Source: Porphyromonadaceae bacterium FC4 (GTDB taxonomy: Bacteria; Bacteroidota; Bacteroidia; Bacteroidales; Porphyromonadaceae). Taken from it: a stretch of DNA of 64,000 bases. Made by a program: the position numbers and the translations under genes. The stretch covers positions 548,186 through 612,185 of the forward strand of contig LT635553.1 in NCBI GenBank assembly GCA_900120395.1, given 5' to 3'. The stretch's first letter is position 1. Each line of letters starts with the position of its first letter. The notes beneath the pieces were generated by a model that ran no database searches, was not told the DNA's origin, and saw only the letters and a program-made list of their open reading frames with translations. Shown piece after piece: positions 16,200 through 25,817 of the stretch.

Positions 16200-18830
16200 T
16201 TATTGGTCTAGTTCGTCAAGAAGGTTCATGAGGTCTGCGCCCACGAGGTAGGGATAGGTGTCGATTACCTGACTGTCGATCAGCTCTCGGGCAATCTGTC
16301 GGAGGGAGCTGCGCGAGCCGGGCTGACGCTCCGCAAGGGTGGACAGTGACCGGTGGATGTAGGTGGCAAGGTCCAGCCCGGCTGTCTCCAGATCATAAAC
16401 AACGTGAAGTTGCAACTCGTCCAAGAGAGCAGGGGAGACCTTTTGCTCGAGAGCAAGGCGGTTGAGGATGATGTAGGGGAGTAGTCGGGTCATGGCGGTG
16501 GTAGGCGCTTCGCTCCAGAGGGTTAGTGCCAGCGGTTCGCCCTGTCCGGAGGGAGTGACCAACTCAAGGACAAAGTGCTCGGCGACCTCCAGCTCGGTGA
16601 TCTCCGAGCTCCAGGCTTGCAACAACTCTGGCGTGATGGCGTCGTGCGGCAGGATGAGCAGGGCCAGGAGCTTCATCTCTCGGACATCTTTGTGCCACAT
16701 GAGGGAGGCAAGCTCTGCATCGTGCGGCAGGGTCTTGCTGAGCTCTCGCAGGTGGAGAAGGTTGACGCCAAAGTTGATACCGTAGTCCACTCCCTTGTCG
16801 CGCATGCTCTTGGAGGAGATACCGTCCATGTGTCTTCGCAGCTGGTTGCGAAGGCTCTTGAGGGTAGAGTGCCATCGCCCATCGGGTGTCTCCTGCGGTG
16901 CGCGGTAGGTAGAGATGGGAGGAGTCAGGGAGCGATACTGCTCGCTGTATCTGAGGTTTTGCTCAAAGTAGCCCTCGTCGTATGTGATGGTATGTCCACC
17001 GTCAGTAGTAGGCATGATGACCGGGTTCACAAAGCCGACGTAGGGGGCTATCTCTATATCCGCCATACGCTCAAGCACCTCGGCGTGTAGCTTGGGGTCG
17101 ACGTCGGTAGCATAGGTGCGTATCAGCTCCTGGGCAGAGGCATAGTCTCCGGTGCTCTTGATCCGCTGAATCTCCGCCAGCTGTACGCCAAAGATCCTGT
17201 GTAGCTCGTCGTAGTCGTTGATGATAACGTAGTGCTTCCCCTCTATGGTACGCAGCTCGGCAGCCTTGGTCTCCTGGCAAAGCTCCAGCGCCCACCAGGC
17301 GATGAGTGCCCGGTTTTGCATGTGTGCCTGACGTAGGATGAGCTCGTCCCCTAGCTTGGTGAGCTGCGTGAGGATGCCGCGGGTAAGGTACTGGTCGTAG
17401 AGAGCCTTGTACGCCTCCTTGTCCGGCAGGATTAGATCCTCTACCATCTGCGGATGAGCGATGAAGTAAAGAGCGTTTAGGTCGGCACGAGCTTCCTCAA
17501 TGGCTGAGGCATGCTCGCGGAGTGCGTTGCCCGATACTCCGTCCAAAAGTTTGCCCGAGCCATGACCAAGCCCCTCATGTAGGTCTGTGTGTACGGTGTC
17601 CGTGATCGTACCGTAGCGCATGATCCTCTGCCGAACCTCCTCACCGTAGTAGAAGCGCGGCACCATCTGCCCCAGACGTGCCTCGGAGACTGCCTCGGAG
17701 ATATTGGTGAGGGTCACCGACTTGGAGCCGACCTCTGCACGTATCTTTTCGTCATTGGGGAGGTTGATTCCGAGTGGAGAGGCAGGGTAAGAGTCACCGG
17801 CGAGCATCACTACTTGGATCGCTCTATTGCTCATAGCCCCTACGGTATGCCGCTTGAACGCTTCGTCGATGGGCGACTCACGCTCCATCTGCTCTGCGAG
17901 GTTGATCACCTTCCGGGCACGCTCGGTGCCCGCCCGGTCTACCAGCTCCAGGATACCCTCCCACGATCCTTTCAGCCCGAGAGGATCGGTGTACGTCTCT
18001 ATGAACCCATTGATCATGTCCACCTCTTCCAGCAGCGTTACCCATATCTTACTGTACTCTGCAAAGTGTTCCGGTTCGCCGCTCTCGTAGTATTCGAGCA
18101 GCTTTCGGAGCACGGTACGCGCCTCCTCGGAGGGGGCAAGGTCGATCGCTGCCGTAAGGTGTACCGCTATTTGCTCCAATGCCGGGCCGTAGAGCCCTCC
18201 CGTACATGCCACCTGCTCCGTCAGCGTCCCGTCCTCGGATCGGACCAACCTCGTATTGAGCCCCGGTGCGATGCTGTACTTTCCCTGCAGCTTGGCGTAG
18301 TAGGCTTCGGCTTCAGCCGTGGTGATCGATGGATCGTAAAAGTGGACCGAGGAGCGCTCCAGCAGCGTCTGCTTATCCCCCGTCGCTCTTCTGCGAAACG
18401 GATCCACCCCGGGGTCAAAGATCAGTGCCTCCAGCTCATCTGCCGAAGTCCCGGCATGGCTTAGATAGGTTGGCACGTCGTACGGCAGCTCTGCGAGTGC
18501 AGTGCGAAACCATTCGCGCGAAAACTTTGGCACCAACTTCTCCTCCGTATAGCTGTGGTGGATCCCACTATGCATCCACACCGCCCCAAGGTATTCCTCC
18601 AGAGCCGGAGTCCTATTGGCCTCCCGGCTCCATAGTGCCTCCAGTACTTCTCGCACCACCGGTCCCAGGCGGTGGTGCTGGAGGTAAATGATGTCCCTTC
18701 CCCAGAGACAAGCCTCGGAAAGTTGGTATAGATACGCCTGAGTGTTGGCGGATAGCTGCTCCCATCCTTTTACACGGTAGCGGAGGATGTCAAAAGAGTT
18801 GCTGTGGTAGACAATATTATTAGTGCTCAT
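16200..18830 (-). CDS. Dipeptidyl-peptidase III-like zinc peptidase (M49)
   Basis: An 876-residue protein of the M49 family, metallopeptidases that remove dipeptides from the N-terminus. The defining HEXXGH motif is present as HEGLGH (near residue 418) and the third zinc ligand region as EEARAD about 25 residues later, the normal order for the family. No signal peptide is visible, so a cytosolic role in peptide breakdown is likely, fitting an amino acid-fermenting organism (inference). Members in Bacteroidales are often misnamed dihydrofolate reductase in databases. The gene stands between murF-alr (18-base gap) and ung (1-base gap) in one operon. The C-terminal 150 residues are helical and carry no motif I know. 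Confidence 0.9.
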   Translation of the reverse strand: MSTNNIVYHSNSFDILRYRVKGWEQLSANTQAYLYQLSEACLWGRDIIYLQHHRLGPVVREVLEALWSREANRTPALEEYLGAVWMHSGIHHSYTEEKLVPKFSREWFRTALAELPYDVPTYLSHAGTSADELEALIFDPGVDPFRRRATGDKQTLLERSSVHFYDPSITTAEAEAYYAKLQGKYSIAPGLNTRLVRSEDGTLTEQVACTGGLYGPALEQIAVHLTAAIDLAPSEEARTVLRKLLEYYESGEPEHFAEYSKIWVTLLEEVDMINGFIETYTDPLGLKGSWEGILELVDRAGTERARKVINLAEQMERESPIDEAFKRHTVGAMSNRAIQVVMLAGDSYPASPLGINLPNDEKIRAEVGSKSVTLTNISEAVSEARLGQMVPRFYYGEEVRQRIMRYGTITDTVHTDLHEGLGHGSGKLLDGVSGNALREHASAIEEARADLNALYFIAHPQMVEDLILPDKEAYKALYDQYLTRGILTQLTKLGDELILRQAHMQNRALIAWWALELCQETKAAELRTIEGKHYVIINDYDELHRIFGVQLAEIQRIKSTGDYASAQELIRTYATDVDPKLHAEVLERMADIEIAPYVGFVNPVIMPTTDGGHTITYDEGYFEQNLRYSEQYRSLTPPISTYRAPQETPDGRWHSTLKSLRNQLRRHMDGISSKSMRDKGVDYGINFGVNLLHLRELSKTLPHDAELASLMWHKDVREMKLLALLILPHDAITPELLQAWSSEITELEVAEHFVLELVTPSGQGEPLALTLWSEAPTTAMTRLLPYIILNRLALEQKVSPALLDELQLHVVYDLETAGLDLATYIHRSLSTLAERQPGSRSSLRQIARELIDSQVIDTYPYLVGADLMNLLDELDQ

Positions 18831-18848
18831 ACGGTATAGTGTCTCTAT

Positions 18849-21326
18849 TTACTCTGAAAAGTAATGACGGCTGATGCGCATGGACAGTCTCGCCAGCACC
18901 TCGTAGTCGATGGTGCCTGAGGCGTCGGCTATCCGTGCGATGGGCAGTGTGTCGTCAAAGATGGTGATGGTCGATCCTTCGGTCGCCAGTGGAGCATCGG
19001 TCAGGTCGAGTATCGTGGTATCCATACACATATTTCCCAGTGTGGGGACGAGCGTCCCGTCCTCGGTCCTAAACCGTACCGCACCGTTTCCCAGTGCACG
19101 CGGCAGTCCGTCTGCATAGCCTATCGGGATGACCCCCACCCGTGAGGGGCGCGTCAAGACCCCTTTTCGACCGTAGCCGACCGTTGCTCCTGCCGGCAGC
19201 TCTCTGGTCTGTAGGAGCAGGGTACGCAGCGAAGCAACCGGCTCCACCCCCATGGGATGACTCTCGAGGGGCGACAGTCCGTACAGTCCCGCTCCCAGTC
19301 GGATCATATCGCTCTCGTAGTCTGCAAACCGTGTGGATCCGGCAGTATTGAGCGCATGCTTCAGGAAAGGGTAGGTCAGACCGGCGTGCATCTCCTCACT
19401 GATCTTGTCCATCAGGTCGAGCTGTGCCCTCGTGTACGCATCCTCCGCAGGATCATCTGCCACAGAGAGGTGAGTAAAGATACTGGCGACATGTACTGCT
19501 GAGGTGCCCCGGAGCACCTTGAGTACCTGCTTCACCTCCCGCAGCTCAAATCCCAGACGGTGCATGCCGGTGTCCCACTTGAGGTGTACGGGGTAGTCGT
19601 GCTCACCGAGCAGTTCCGCCGTGCGTATGAAGTCCTTCAGGATGCTCAGAGAGTAGAGGTTGGGCTCGAGGTGGTACCGGATCATCTGCCGGTAGGCACT
19701 CGGCTCCGGGTTCATGATCATGATGGGCACCTTGATCCCGTGCTCCCTCAGCTCCTTCCCTTCATCCGAAACAGCTACGGCGAGGTAGTCCACCTTTTGT
19801 GCCTCCAGCACCTTGGCAATCTCGTAGCTTCCCACTCCGTACCCAAAGGCCTTGATCATACAGGTCACCTTCCTCCCCTTCGGGATGTGCGCACGGTAGA
19901 GGTTGAGGTTCGACGCCAGGCGGCTGAGGTTCACATCCAGGATGGTCTGGTGCACCCGTCGAATCAGAGCATTGGTGATGCGCTCAAAGTGAGCCATTCG
20001 CGCCCCTTTCAGCAGCACGATGTGTCCCCCCAGTTGCTCTGCCGGCTTTCCTGCCAAAAACTCCTCCACGCTTGCGAAGTAAGGTACCCCCTGCCCCAGG
20101 ACGCTGAGGTAGGGGAGCAGCCCCTCACCAATGGCGATGATGTTTTGCAGGTCATGTACCTCCAGCAGTTCACCGATGCGTCGGTAGAGACCGGCGGGGT
20201 CGTTGCTGCTCTCTCGAAACTCCGATAGGATTACACTCTTGGGGCGGTGGTCGATGTTCCGCCGCTCCATATAGCTGAGGGCTATCCGCAGAGAGTCGTA
20301 GTCGGCATTGTAGGTGTCGTTGATCAGCAGCATATCCTCTACGCCCTCCAGTACTTCCAGCCGCATACCGATGGGGTAGAGCTTCTCAAATACCCCTTGG
20401 TCCTCCGCCACCTCCGGAGCCACCTCGCTCAGGAGGACCAGTGCCAAAAAGAGATCCTGCAGGCTCCCCTCGTCCAGTAGCGGGACACGGTAGCTGCGCT
20501 GCTGCCCCCGCAGGGTGCAGGTGATCGTCGTGTGGCTCGGTTCGTGCGTGAGCCGCTCCACGAATAGCTCCGCCGTCGGATCTTCCTTGCTCCAGCCGAG
20601 GACCTTGCAGCGGAGACCTGCCCGCTTGATACCGGACCGGATCAGCTCATTATCCTTATCGATGATCAGGAGGTCACTTTCCCGAAAGAGCTTGAGCTTC
20701 TCGTCCAGCTTTTGCTCCAGCGACTCAAAGTGCTCCTGATGCGCCTCGCCTATATGAGTGAGTACCCCTATATTGGGCTTGATGATCGGCTCGAGCAGAT
20801 CCATCCCCCCCGGTGCCGATATCCCCGCCTCTATGAGCGCCAAGTCGAGCTCCGGCGTCAGCCCCCAGATGGAGAGTGGCACACCGATGGACGAATTGTA
20901 GCTCCTGGGTGAGCGACCCACCGCACGGTGCGGGCGCAGTAGCTGAAACAATAGCTCCTTGAACGTCGTCTTGCCGTTGCTCCCCGTTATCCCCACGACC
21001 GGGTACTTGAGCGTGCTTCTGTGGTACGTGGCGAGCGACTGAAGGGCTGCCAGCGTGTCCGGAACGGTCAGAAATGTTGCTCCCGGGTAGTCTCCCGGCG
21101 ACAGATCCTCGCGACTCACGACAAAGTTCCTCACCCCCTGTTCATAGAGATCGCCTATGTACCGGTGGCCGTCATCCTTGTCCGTCGTTAGTGCAAAAAA
21201 GAGGACCCCCTTCGGCTCTGCCAAGCCTCGGCTGTCGATGAGTGGGGTGCTGATGGTGTCGGTGCCTTTTCCGGTCATCCGGGCACCTACGATCTCCGCA
21301 ATCTGAGAGATGGGGTATTGAGTCAT
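18849..21326 (-). CDS. murF-alr: Bifunctional MurF ligase - alanine racemase fusion
   Basis: An 825-residue fusion typical of Bacteroidetes. The MurF half (1 to about 455) adds D-Ala-D-Ala to UDP-MurNAc-tripeptide and carries the ATP loop GITGSNGKTT (112-121) and LALIEAGISAPGGMDLLEPI. The second half is a PLP-dependent alanine racemase with the lysine in MIKAFGYGVGSYEIA (about residue 488) and a GYGRKG segment that fits the catalytic tyrosine. The usual racemase motif is MVKANAYGHG, so AFGYGVG is divergent while keeping the Lys. One protein thus makes D-alanine and uses the dipeptide made from it. It overlaps the GSCFA gene by four bases upstream and leads the M49 gene by 18 bases. Confidence 0.94.
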   Translation of the reverse strand: MTQYPISQIAEIVGARMTGKGTDTISTPLIDSRGLAEPKGVLFFALTTDKDDGHRYIGDLYEQGVRNFVVSREDLSPGDYPGATFLTVPDTLAALQSLATYHRSTLKYPVVGITGSNGKTTFKELLFQLLRPHRAVGRSPRSYNSSIGVPLSIWGLTPELDLALIEAGISAPGGMDLLEPIIKPNIGVLTHIGEAHQEHFESLEQKLDEKLKLFRESDLLIIDKDNELIRSGIKRAGLRCKVLGWSKEDPTAELFVERLTHEPSHTTITCTLRGQQRSYRVPLLDEGSLQDLFLALVLLSEVAPEVAEDQGVFEKLYPIGMRLEVLEGVEDMLLINDTYNADYDSLRIALSYMERRNIDHRPKSVILSEFRESSNDPAGLYRRIGELLEVHDLQNIIAIGEGLLPYLSVLGQGVPYFASVEEFLAGKPAEQLGGHIVLLKGARMAHFERITNALIRRVHQTILDVNLSRLASNLNLYRAHIPKGRKVTCMIKAFGYGVGSYEIAKVLEAQKVDYLAVAVSDEGKELREHGIKVPIMIMNPEPSAYRQMIRYHLEPNLYSLSILKDFIRTAELLGEHDYPVHLKWDTGMHRLGFELREVKQVLKVLRGTSAVHVASIFTHLSVADDPAEDAYTRAQLDLMDKISEEMHAGLTYPFLKHALNTAGSTRFADYESDMIRLGAGLYGLSPLESHPMGVEPVASLRTLLLQTRELPAGATVGYGRKGVLTRPSRVGVIPIGYADGLPRALGNGAVRFRTEDGTLVPTLGNMCMDTTILDLTDAPLATEGSTITIFDDTLPIARIADASGTIDYEVLARLSMRISRHYFSE

Positions 21327-22294
21327 GCGATGATGTGATTCTTTAGTCTGGTTATTTCGCTCTGCAGGTAGGGGTGTGGGTGCTTTTGAGCAAAGGCCTC
21401 CAGTCGCTCCAGAAGCCGTCGGTAGTGCTCGCGTCTCTTTGCCTCAGAGTCGGTCAGTGGCCGGTGTTGCAGGAGTTTCTTGAGTTTTTCCCACTCGGGG
21501 ATGGTCTCCCTAGTGAGGTACGTCTCTCGGAAGCGCAGCATGATGTAGGCGACCGCCTCTGCCGATGGGTGGGCATAGTCCTCGCGGTAAAAGCGGTAGT
21601 CCCGTAGCTCGTCCTGCATGATCTCGTAGCTCGGGAAGTAGTCCACCCGAGGTGAGCGGGTCAGCTCATCCACCGCCAGCAGGAGGGTCGACTTGCTCAG
21701 CCGGCTCTCGTGTGCGCCATCTGCATAGTGGGGGATCGGACTCACCGTCAGCAGTACCCGTAGGTCGGGGCACTGCGTCAGCAGCTCGGTCAGGACCGGC
21801 TCCAGAGCAGCCACGACCTCGTCGACCGAGACCCGTCTTCGCTCAAAGGCAGATGCCGGCAGCTTGTGACAGTTGTTGACCACCTCGCCCTCCTTCGTGG
21901 TGTAGACATAGGCAGTGCCCAGAGTGAGCACCAGGAGCTTGGAGCTCAGCAGCCCCTCGCGTCCCGCCCGAAAGGCCGCCTGCATGCGTGCCAGAGCATC
22001 CTCACGCTCTTCGGACGAAAAAGACCCATGGTGCATGAAGCTGTGCCACGCCCCCTCGTGACAAAAGAGCTCCTCTCCGCAAGGCTCCTCTCCCTCCAGT
22101 ATTCGTGTCAGCCCGCGAGCAATGCTCAGGGGGTTGTAGAGGATCCCAAAGGGCGAGCGGGTCACAGGGTACAGATCCTGCTCCAAGTAGTCGGCAAGCT
22201 CCGACGCAAAGCAGGAGCCCCAGAGCGTGATCCGGTCCGAGCGACTGTACTTTGGCTCCATTGAGGGGATGGGTATGACTTTCCTAAATTCCAT
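21323..22294 (-). CDS. GSCFA-domain protein
   Basis: A 323-residue protein with the family signature TLWGSCFASELADYL near residue 20. GSCFA proteins resemble SGNH/GDSL hydrolases: the Ser of GSCF would be the nucleophile, and a late DYAHPSAEAVAYI segment supplies the Asp-x-x-His pair expected for that fold. Substrates are unknown; an O-acyl ester of a cell-envelope polymer is a guess from its place directly upstream of murF-alr, which it overlaps by four bases. I start at ATG 22294, because a -7 element lies right before it and the longer frame has no family similarity. It is the first gene of the GSCFA-murF/alr-M49-ung operon. Confidence 0.85.
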   Translation of the reverse strand: MEFRKVIPIPSMEPKYSRSDRITLWGSCFASELADYLEQDLYPVTRSPFGILYNPLSIARGLTRILEGEEPCGEELFCHEGAWHSFMHHGSFSSEEREDALARMQAAFRAGREGLLSSKLLVLTLGTAYVYTTKEGEVVNNCHKLPASAFERRRVSVDEVVAALEPVLTELLTQCPDLRVLLTVSPIPHYADGAHESRLSKSTLLLAVDELTRSPRVDYFPSYEIMQDELRDYRFYREDYAHPSAEAVAYIMLRFRETYLTRETIPEWEKLKKLLQHRPLTDSEAKRREHYRRLLERLEAFAQKHPHPYLQSEITRLKNHIIA

Positions 22295-22300
22295 GCTCCA

Positions 22301-22308
22301 CAAACTTA
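22301..22308 (-). promoter_or_regulatory. -7 promoter element abutting the GSCFA start
   Basis: CAAActTA on the plus strand reads TAagTTTG on the minus strand, ending six bases before the ATG. The transcript would be leaderless or nearly so. No -33 box is evident. Confidence 0.4.
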
Positions 22309-22387
22309 ACCAGAATGCACCAGACTCCCACCTTTTAGGTCCCAAAAATCGGCGTTCCTGCATTCCGATTTTTTTGCACCGACCCAC

Positions 22388-22416
22388 TCCGAAAAATTTG
22401 GCGGATAGAAACGAAA
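22388..22416 (-). repeat. Element A remnant (degenerate half unit)
   Basis: AAAAATTTGGCGGATAGAAA matches the end of a minus-oriented element A unit (AAATTTGACGGATAGAA) with one change, but the TTTCC-TACT-GGAAA hairpin is missing. It is probably a decayed copy. Confidence 0.55.
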
Positions 22417-22496
22417 TTCACCGATTGTCCTGTCGTTGAGCAGCGCTACAACGAGTGCGTAAAGTAAAGCGAATAAGCACGCACTTAGATAAATCA

Positions 22497-22534
22497 AGCG
22501 CTCCGGAGCTACAATTGGCTCCGCAGCGCTTTTT
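22497..22534 (+). terminator. Hairpin with T run between the GSCFA and HsdR-N genes
   Basis: AGCGCTCCGGAGC pairs with GCTCCGCAGCGCT (one bulge) and is followed by TTTTTC on the plus strand, although both flanking genes are on the minus strand. It may be a relic or serve as a weaker terminator for the HsdR-N gene. The rest of 22295-22584 holds only the element A remnant and a -7 element. Confidence 0.45.
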
Positions 22535-22584
22535 CATTCCTTTTTAAGCACCACAGACGAGTGTATCATGGGGTGCTCTTCAAC

Positions 22585-23691
22585 CTATACCTCCACAATC
22601 AGCCCTAGTCCTTTCACTCTCGAAATCTCGCGAAGATCTTGTGCTTTAACTTTGTTACTGATATTAGCGTAAACATACCAGCCATCTTCCACGGCATGCT
22701 GCCACGCTGTATCTCCATCTGTGACAGGACGTTTCTGTTTATCAACAAGGTTATAACCAGCATGAATAATCCCGACATCGTGCGCCACTGAAAATCCAAT
22801 CTTTCTCAGTGCAGCGATAAAAGTCTCTATTCCTCTTGAGTATTGTATCACTTCACCATCGGGGAAAGTCACTGATAATCCTTTTGACGGCGTTTTTTTG
22901 CTATACGCTTGTCCTACTTGCTCCTGTACGATCTGATTCTTCACAAGGTCATCTGTTCGCTCCTTATTAGTTGTTACAATCTGAGTGGCAGAACACTTTT
23001 CCAGCTGACTTGAAAGTAGATCATTGATGTAGCTTTTCAAAGCCTGCTTTAGTAATGGAGCAAAATGGGATTCAACTCTTTGGGTAAAGACCTCTGGATA
23101 GAGTGGCTTAGCAATAAGGCGGACGAACTCTGATGATGGCTCGTTAAGTTCAGATGCAAGACGTTCTTTCAGCTTTTGTCTATACCTCATGTCCCGGGCA
23201 TTCCTGTGAAGAGAATATACGTCAAACTCAGCTTTCGCAAATTTACTAACCTCCTTAACAACCTCTTCCCTAAGCTCATTCAGATCCAAGCTCAGGAATG
23301 GCTCTTGATCCATCTTATTAGGATTATCTAAGTCGGTGTAAAAACGATATTCTCTCCCATCGGTAAGGATGCTGAACTTTGCCTCTGAGCAATGGAAATA
23401 ACGAAGTAACTGTCCATCCACCAGACTGAGGTCATAGCCTAACGATTTGCATTCGACTAAGATACTTGGTCTCCCTTTGACATAGATACAATAATCCACC
23501 TTTTCTCCTCTTTTGATTCCAACATCACACGTCACTTCGGCTTTTACGTCAGTAGGTTCATGAATGTTGTATCCTAGTGCTTCGATAAAGGGTAAGACCA
23601 AAGAGTTTTTTGTCTGCTCTTCAGAGTCGATGTCATGTCCAAACTGCTCTAATCTTTTTGCGAGCTCAGTCAATTTATCTTTCAAATTCAT
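22585..23691 (-). CDS. Orphan type I restriction HsdR N-terminal-domain protein
   Basis: A 368-residue protein whose first 170 residues look like the N-terminal nuclease domain of type I restriction enzymes: SLVLPFIEALGYN, then EVTCDVGIKRGEKVDYCIYVKGRPSILVECKSLG, with the Asp (VDY) and ECK spacing of a PD-(D/E)XK site. No helicase, HsdM or HsdS follows, and the C-terminal 90 residues (SVTFPDGEVIQYSRGIETFIAALRKIG...) form a different, RAMA-like or DNA-associated domain that I cannot assign firmly. Two sampled 60-base lines hold 25 G+C each (about 42%), far below the flanking genes, so recent acquisition is likely. It could be a defence nuclease acting alone. Confidence 0.75.
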   Translation of the reverse strand: MNLKDKLTELAKRLEQFGHDIDSEEQTKNSLVLPFIEALGYNIHEPTDVKAEVTCDVGIKRGEKVDYCIYVKGRPSILVECKSLGYDLSLVDGQLLRYFHCSEAKFSILTDGREYRFYTDLDNPNKMDQEPFLSLDLNELREEVVKEVSKFAKAEFDVYSLHRNARDMRYRQKLKERLASELNEPSSEFVRLIAKPLYPEVFTQRVESHFAPLLKQALKSYINDLLSSQLEKCSATQIVTTNKERTDDLVKNQIVQEQVGQAYSKKTPSKGLSVTFPDGEVIQYSRGIETFIAALRKIGFSVAHDVGIIHAGYNLVDKQKRPVTDGDTAWQHAVEDGWYVYANISNKVKAQDLREISRVKGLGLIVEV

Positions 23692-23744
23692 CTTTTAGAG
23701 TTTGTCCGCAGAAACAATTGTTTTGCAAGAGATTTGTAATACCA

Positions 23745-23752
23745 CAAACTTA
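23745..23752 (-). promoter_or_regulatory. -7 promoter element of the HsdR-N gene
   Basis: CAAActTA on the plus strand gives TAagTTTG on the minus strand, 53 bases before the ATG. A CAAA at 23777-23780 is four or five bases too far to be a standard -33 box. Confidence 0.4.
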
Positions 23753-23790
23753 CTATAATAGACAAGAATATACCACCAAAGATCAATAAT

Positions 23791-25752
23791 TTAAGGGGCA
23801 TAGTAGGTCGGGGCTTCGATGAAGGTGAACATCCACTTATGGGGGTAGTACCAGACCGGAGCTTGGAACGTCCCGATGGGGACCTTGATCAAGATGGTAT
23901 TCCACCCGGCTCTGAGGTGAATGGGGTACGGTGCTCTCATACTGTAGTTTTCATCCTCATAGGGGATCTCCAGGTCTCCTTCCTGCCCACCCCGCAGCCA
24001 GAAGGGCGGGGTAATCTCCTCACCGTTGACCCAGAGAGTGCCGCTGGTACGGTTCCAGCTGCCAAGTGCCGGACTATCGGCATGCTGACTGCGAGAGTAG
24101 TCGTACAAAGAGATCCACGTAGGCATCACCCGCTCCACCTCGCTATAAATACGTCGGTATGCGTAAAAGGTGCTATTCGGCTGTAGGTCTAGGAAATGAC
24201 CCTTGATGGTCGGGTGCCAAAAGTGGCGAAAAATGATGGTACCACCGATCAGTGTGGTATCGGGAACCATAGCAGCCAGCATTTCAGATGTGGCGTTTTC
24301 GATCTCAAAGGATGCTGTCGTGGCTCCACCATTGTCATAAGGACCAAAGATTGCCCACTCTTGGTCTGTCTGCCGGGTGTAGGGAAATGGCACTTTTGGG
24401 AACAACCGCTCCCTAAGCCCCAGCATCCGCTCTTCGAGATCGGCTAGCTCGGCGAGTGGCTTTTCGTTGTACTCTATACCGACAAAGTTCCCCACCTTAC
24501 CTCCACCTCTCCATACACGCTCAGCAAATGCCATTAGTGCAGGGTAGACGGGGTTGTGGGTCAGGTTGTCCTCACCTCGGCGGAGGCGTCGGTCGTTCCA
24601 GAGACAGAGAGTGGCTCCCTTTTTGAGTCCCTCCTCCTGCGGTACATCACAGATCATGTGGTTAAAGAGCAGTGGTACTACCTCCAGGGCATCTATATGG
24701 TTGATGTAGAGGTTGCGCGAGTCGATCTGCACCGCACCTACGGCGTCCGAGGAGTGTGCGTTGTCATCGCTCCAGAGCTGTCGCCAGACGGTATCCGGGT
24801 AGTTGCCACCCGGCTGCCAGCCAACTACAGTGACCCCCTTCTTCTCCAAAAAGTCGACCACCGTCGGGATAAAGGCTTCATTTTGGATCCGGACCTCATC
24901 GGCACCGATATGCAGGTACCTAAAGCCGTACTTCTCCAGCACCTCGTCCAGGATATGGAGCACGATCTGCAGCCCCTCCTCGCTCTGCATATCGGTCTCC
25001 ATAGCCCGACTAAAAGCCTCACTATGTCCCGGCATATCTATCTCCGGAAGGAAAAGGATGCCTCGATCCGCACAATACTGCATCAGCTCACGGATATCAG
25101 CCTCACGGTAGTAGAGTCCATGATCTCGTGTCATATGCTCCGGAGCCGTCAGCCAGGGGTACCGATCTATGGCGATACGCCAAGCGACATTTTCGGTCAT
25201 ATGGAAGTGAAAGACATTGAGCTTCAGGAGTGCCATCGCATCGATCTGCTCCTTGAGCAGTGCCATACTCTGGTAGTTTCGCCCCACATCCACCATATAT
25301 CCCCGCCACGAAAAAGCAGGCGTATCCCGTATCGACACAGGGGAAAATGGTCCGTCCGAAGCAAGCTGAACAAGGGTGGAGAGGGCATGATGAAGACCGC
25401 GTACGGTACGTGCGGTAAGCTTCACCGCCCCGGGACTGGCATCAAGCCCATACGACTCGGCGTGCGGATACCGGGCGGTGTCGTCAGAGATCACCAGCGT
25501 CACTACAGGCTCTCGGACTACGTCATCCTGAGGCTGAGGAAAAAGCTGAGTCAGACGCTGCACACAAGGGGTAAGGGAGTCCACCGAGCAGCTTAGCCGA
25601 TACCCACTCCGGAGGTTTACCTCGCCTTTGCCCCAGACCACTTCACGCGGCTGAGGAATAAGGGGTGGCTGCTTCACACCGGCAAGAGCCGTACCAAAGC
25701 CGGCAAGCAATAGGAGTGATAGCGTAAAGGTCGAGTACAGTAGGGGTTTCAT
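23791..25752 (-). CDS. Beta-N-acetylhexosaminidase (GH20), exported
   Basis: A 653-residue glycoside hydrolase family 20 enzyme that releases terminal GlcNAc or GalNAc from glycans by substrate-assisted catalysis. Residues 1-24 are a signal peptide (ending GTALA-GVK). The N-terminal beta/alpha domain (LIPQPREVVWGKGE through LHHALSTL) precedes the barrel beginning at SWRGYMVDVGRNYQ, with HFHMTENVAWRIAI and the catalytic Asp-Glu in RYLHIGADEVR near residue 285. The first Trp-rich acceptor motif reads FHFHMTEN where many relatives have HLTDDQ. A C-terminal lectin-like beta domain with WNRTSGTLWVNG follows. Host glycan foraging is the likely job. A full promoter precedes it at 25818-25844. Confidence 0.93.
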   Translation of the reverse strand: MKPLLYSTFTLSLLLLAGFGTALAGVKQPPLIPQPREVVWGKGEVNLRSGYRLSCSVDSLTPCVQRLTQLFPQPQDDVVREPVVTLVISDDTARYPHAESYGLDASPGAVKLTARTVRGLHHALSTLVQLASDGPFSPVSIRDTPAFSWRGYMVDVGRNYQSMALLKEQIDAMALLKLNVFHFHMTENVAWRIAIDRYPWLTAPEHMTRDHGLYYREADIRELMQYCADRGILFLPEIDMPGHSEAFSRAMETDMQSEEGLQIVLHILDEVLEKYGFRYLHIGADEVRIQNEAFIPTVVDFLEKKGVTVVGWQPGGNYPDTVWRQLWSDDNAHSSDAVGAVQIDSRNLYINHIDALEVVPLLFNHMICDVPQEEGLKKGATLCLWNDRRLRRGEDNLTHNPVYPALMAFAERVWRGGGKVGNFVGIEYNEKPLAELADLEERMLGLRERLFPKVPFPYTRQTDQEWAIFGPYDNGGATTASFEIENATSEMLAAMVPDTTLIGGTIIFRHFWHPTIKGHFLDLQPNSTFYAYRRIYSEVERVMPTWISLYDYSRSQHADSPALGSWNRTSGTLWVNGEEITPPFWLRGGQEGDLEIPYEDENYSMRAPYPIHLRAGWNTILIKVPIGTFQAPVWYYPHKWMFTFIEAPTYYAP

Positions 25753-25817
25753 CTCTTAGGCGTTTTCGTGTAAGGTAGAGGTTGGTTTTATTTTTTTTGA
25801 AACAAGCCTCCTATTCG

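Noticed and set aside
17589-18464. 291-codon frame opposite the M49 gene
   Set aside because: Shadow of a well-supported gene; no family resemblance. The same applies to the 588-codon frame opposite the tip-protein gene (50541-52307).
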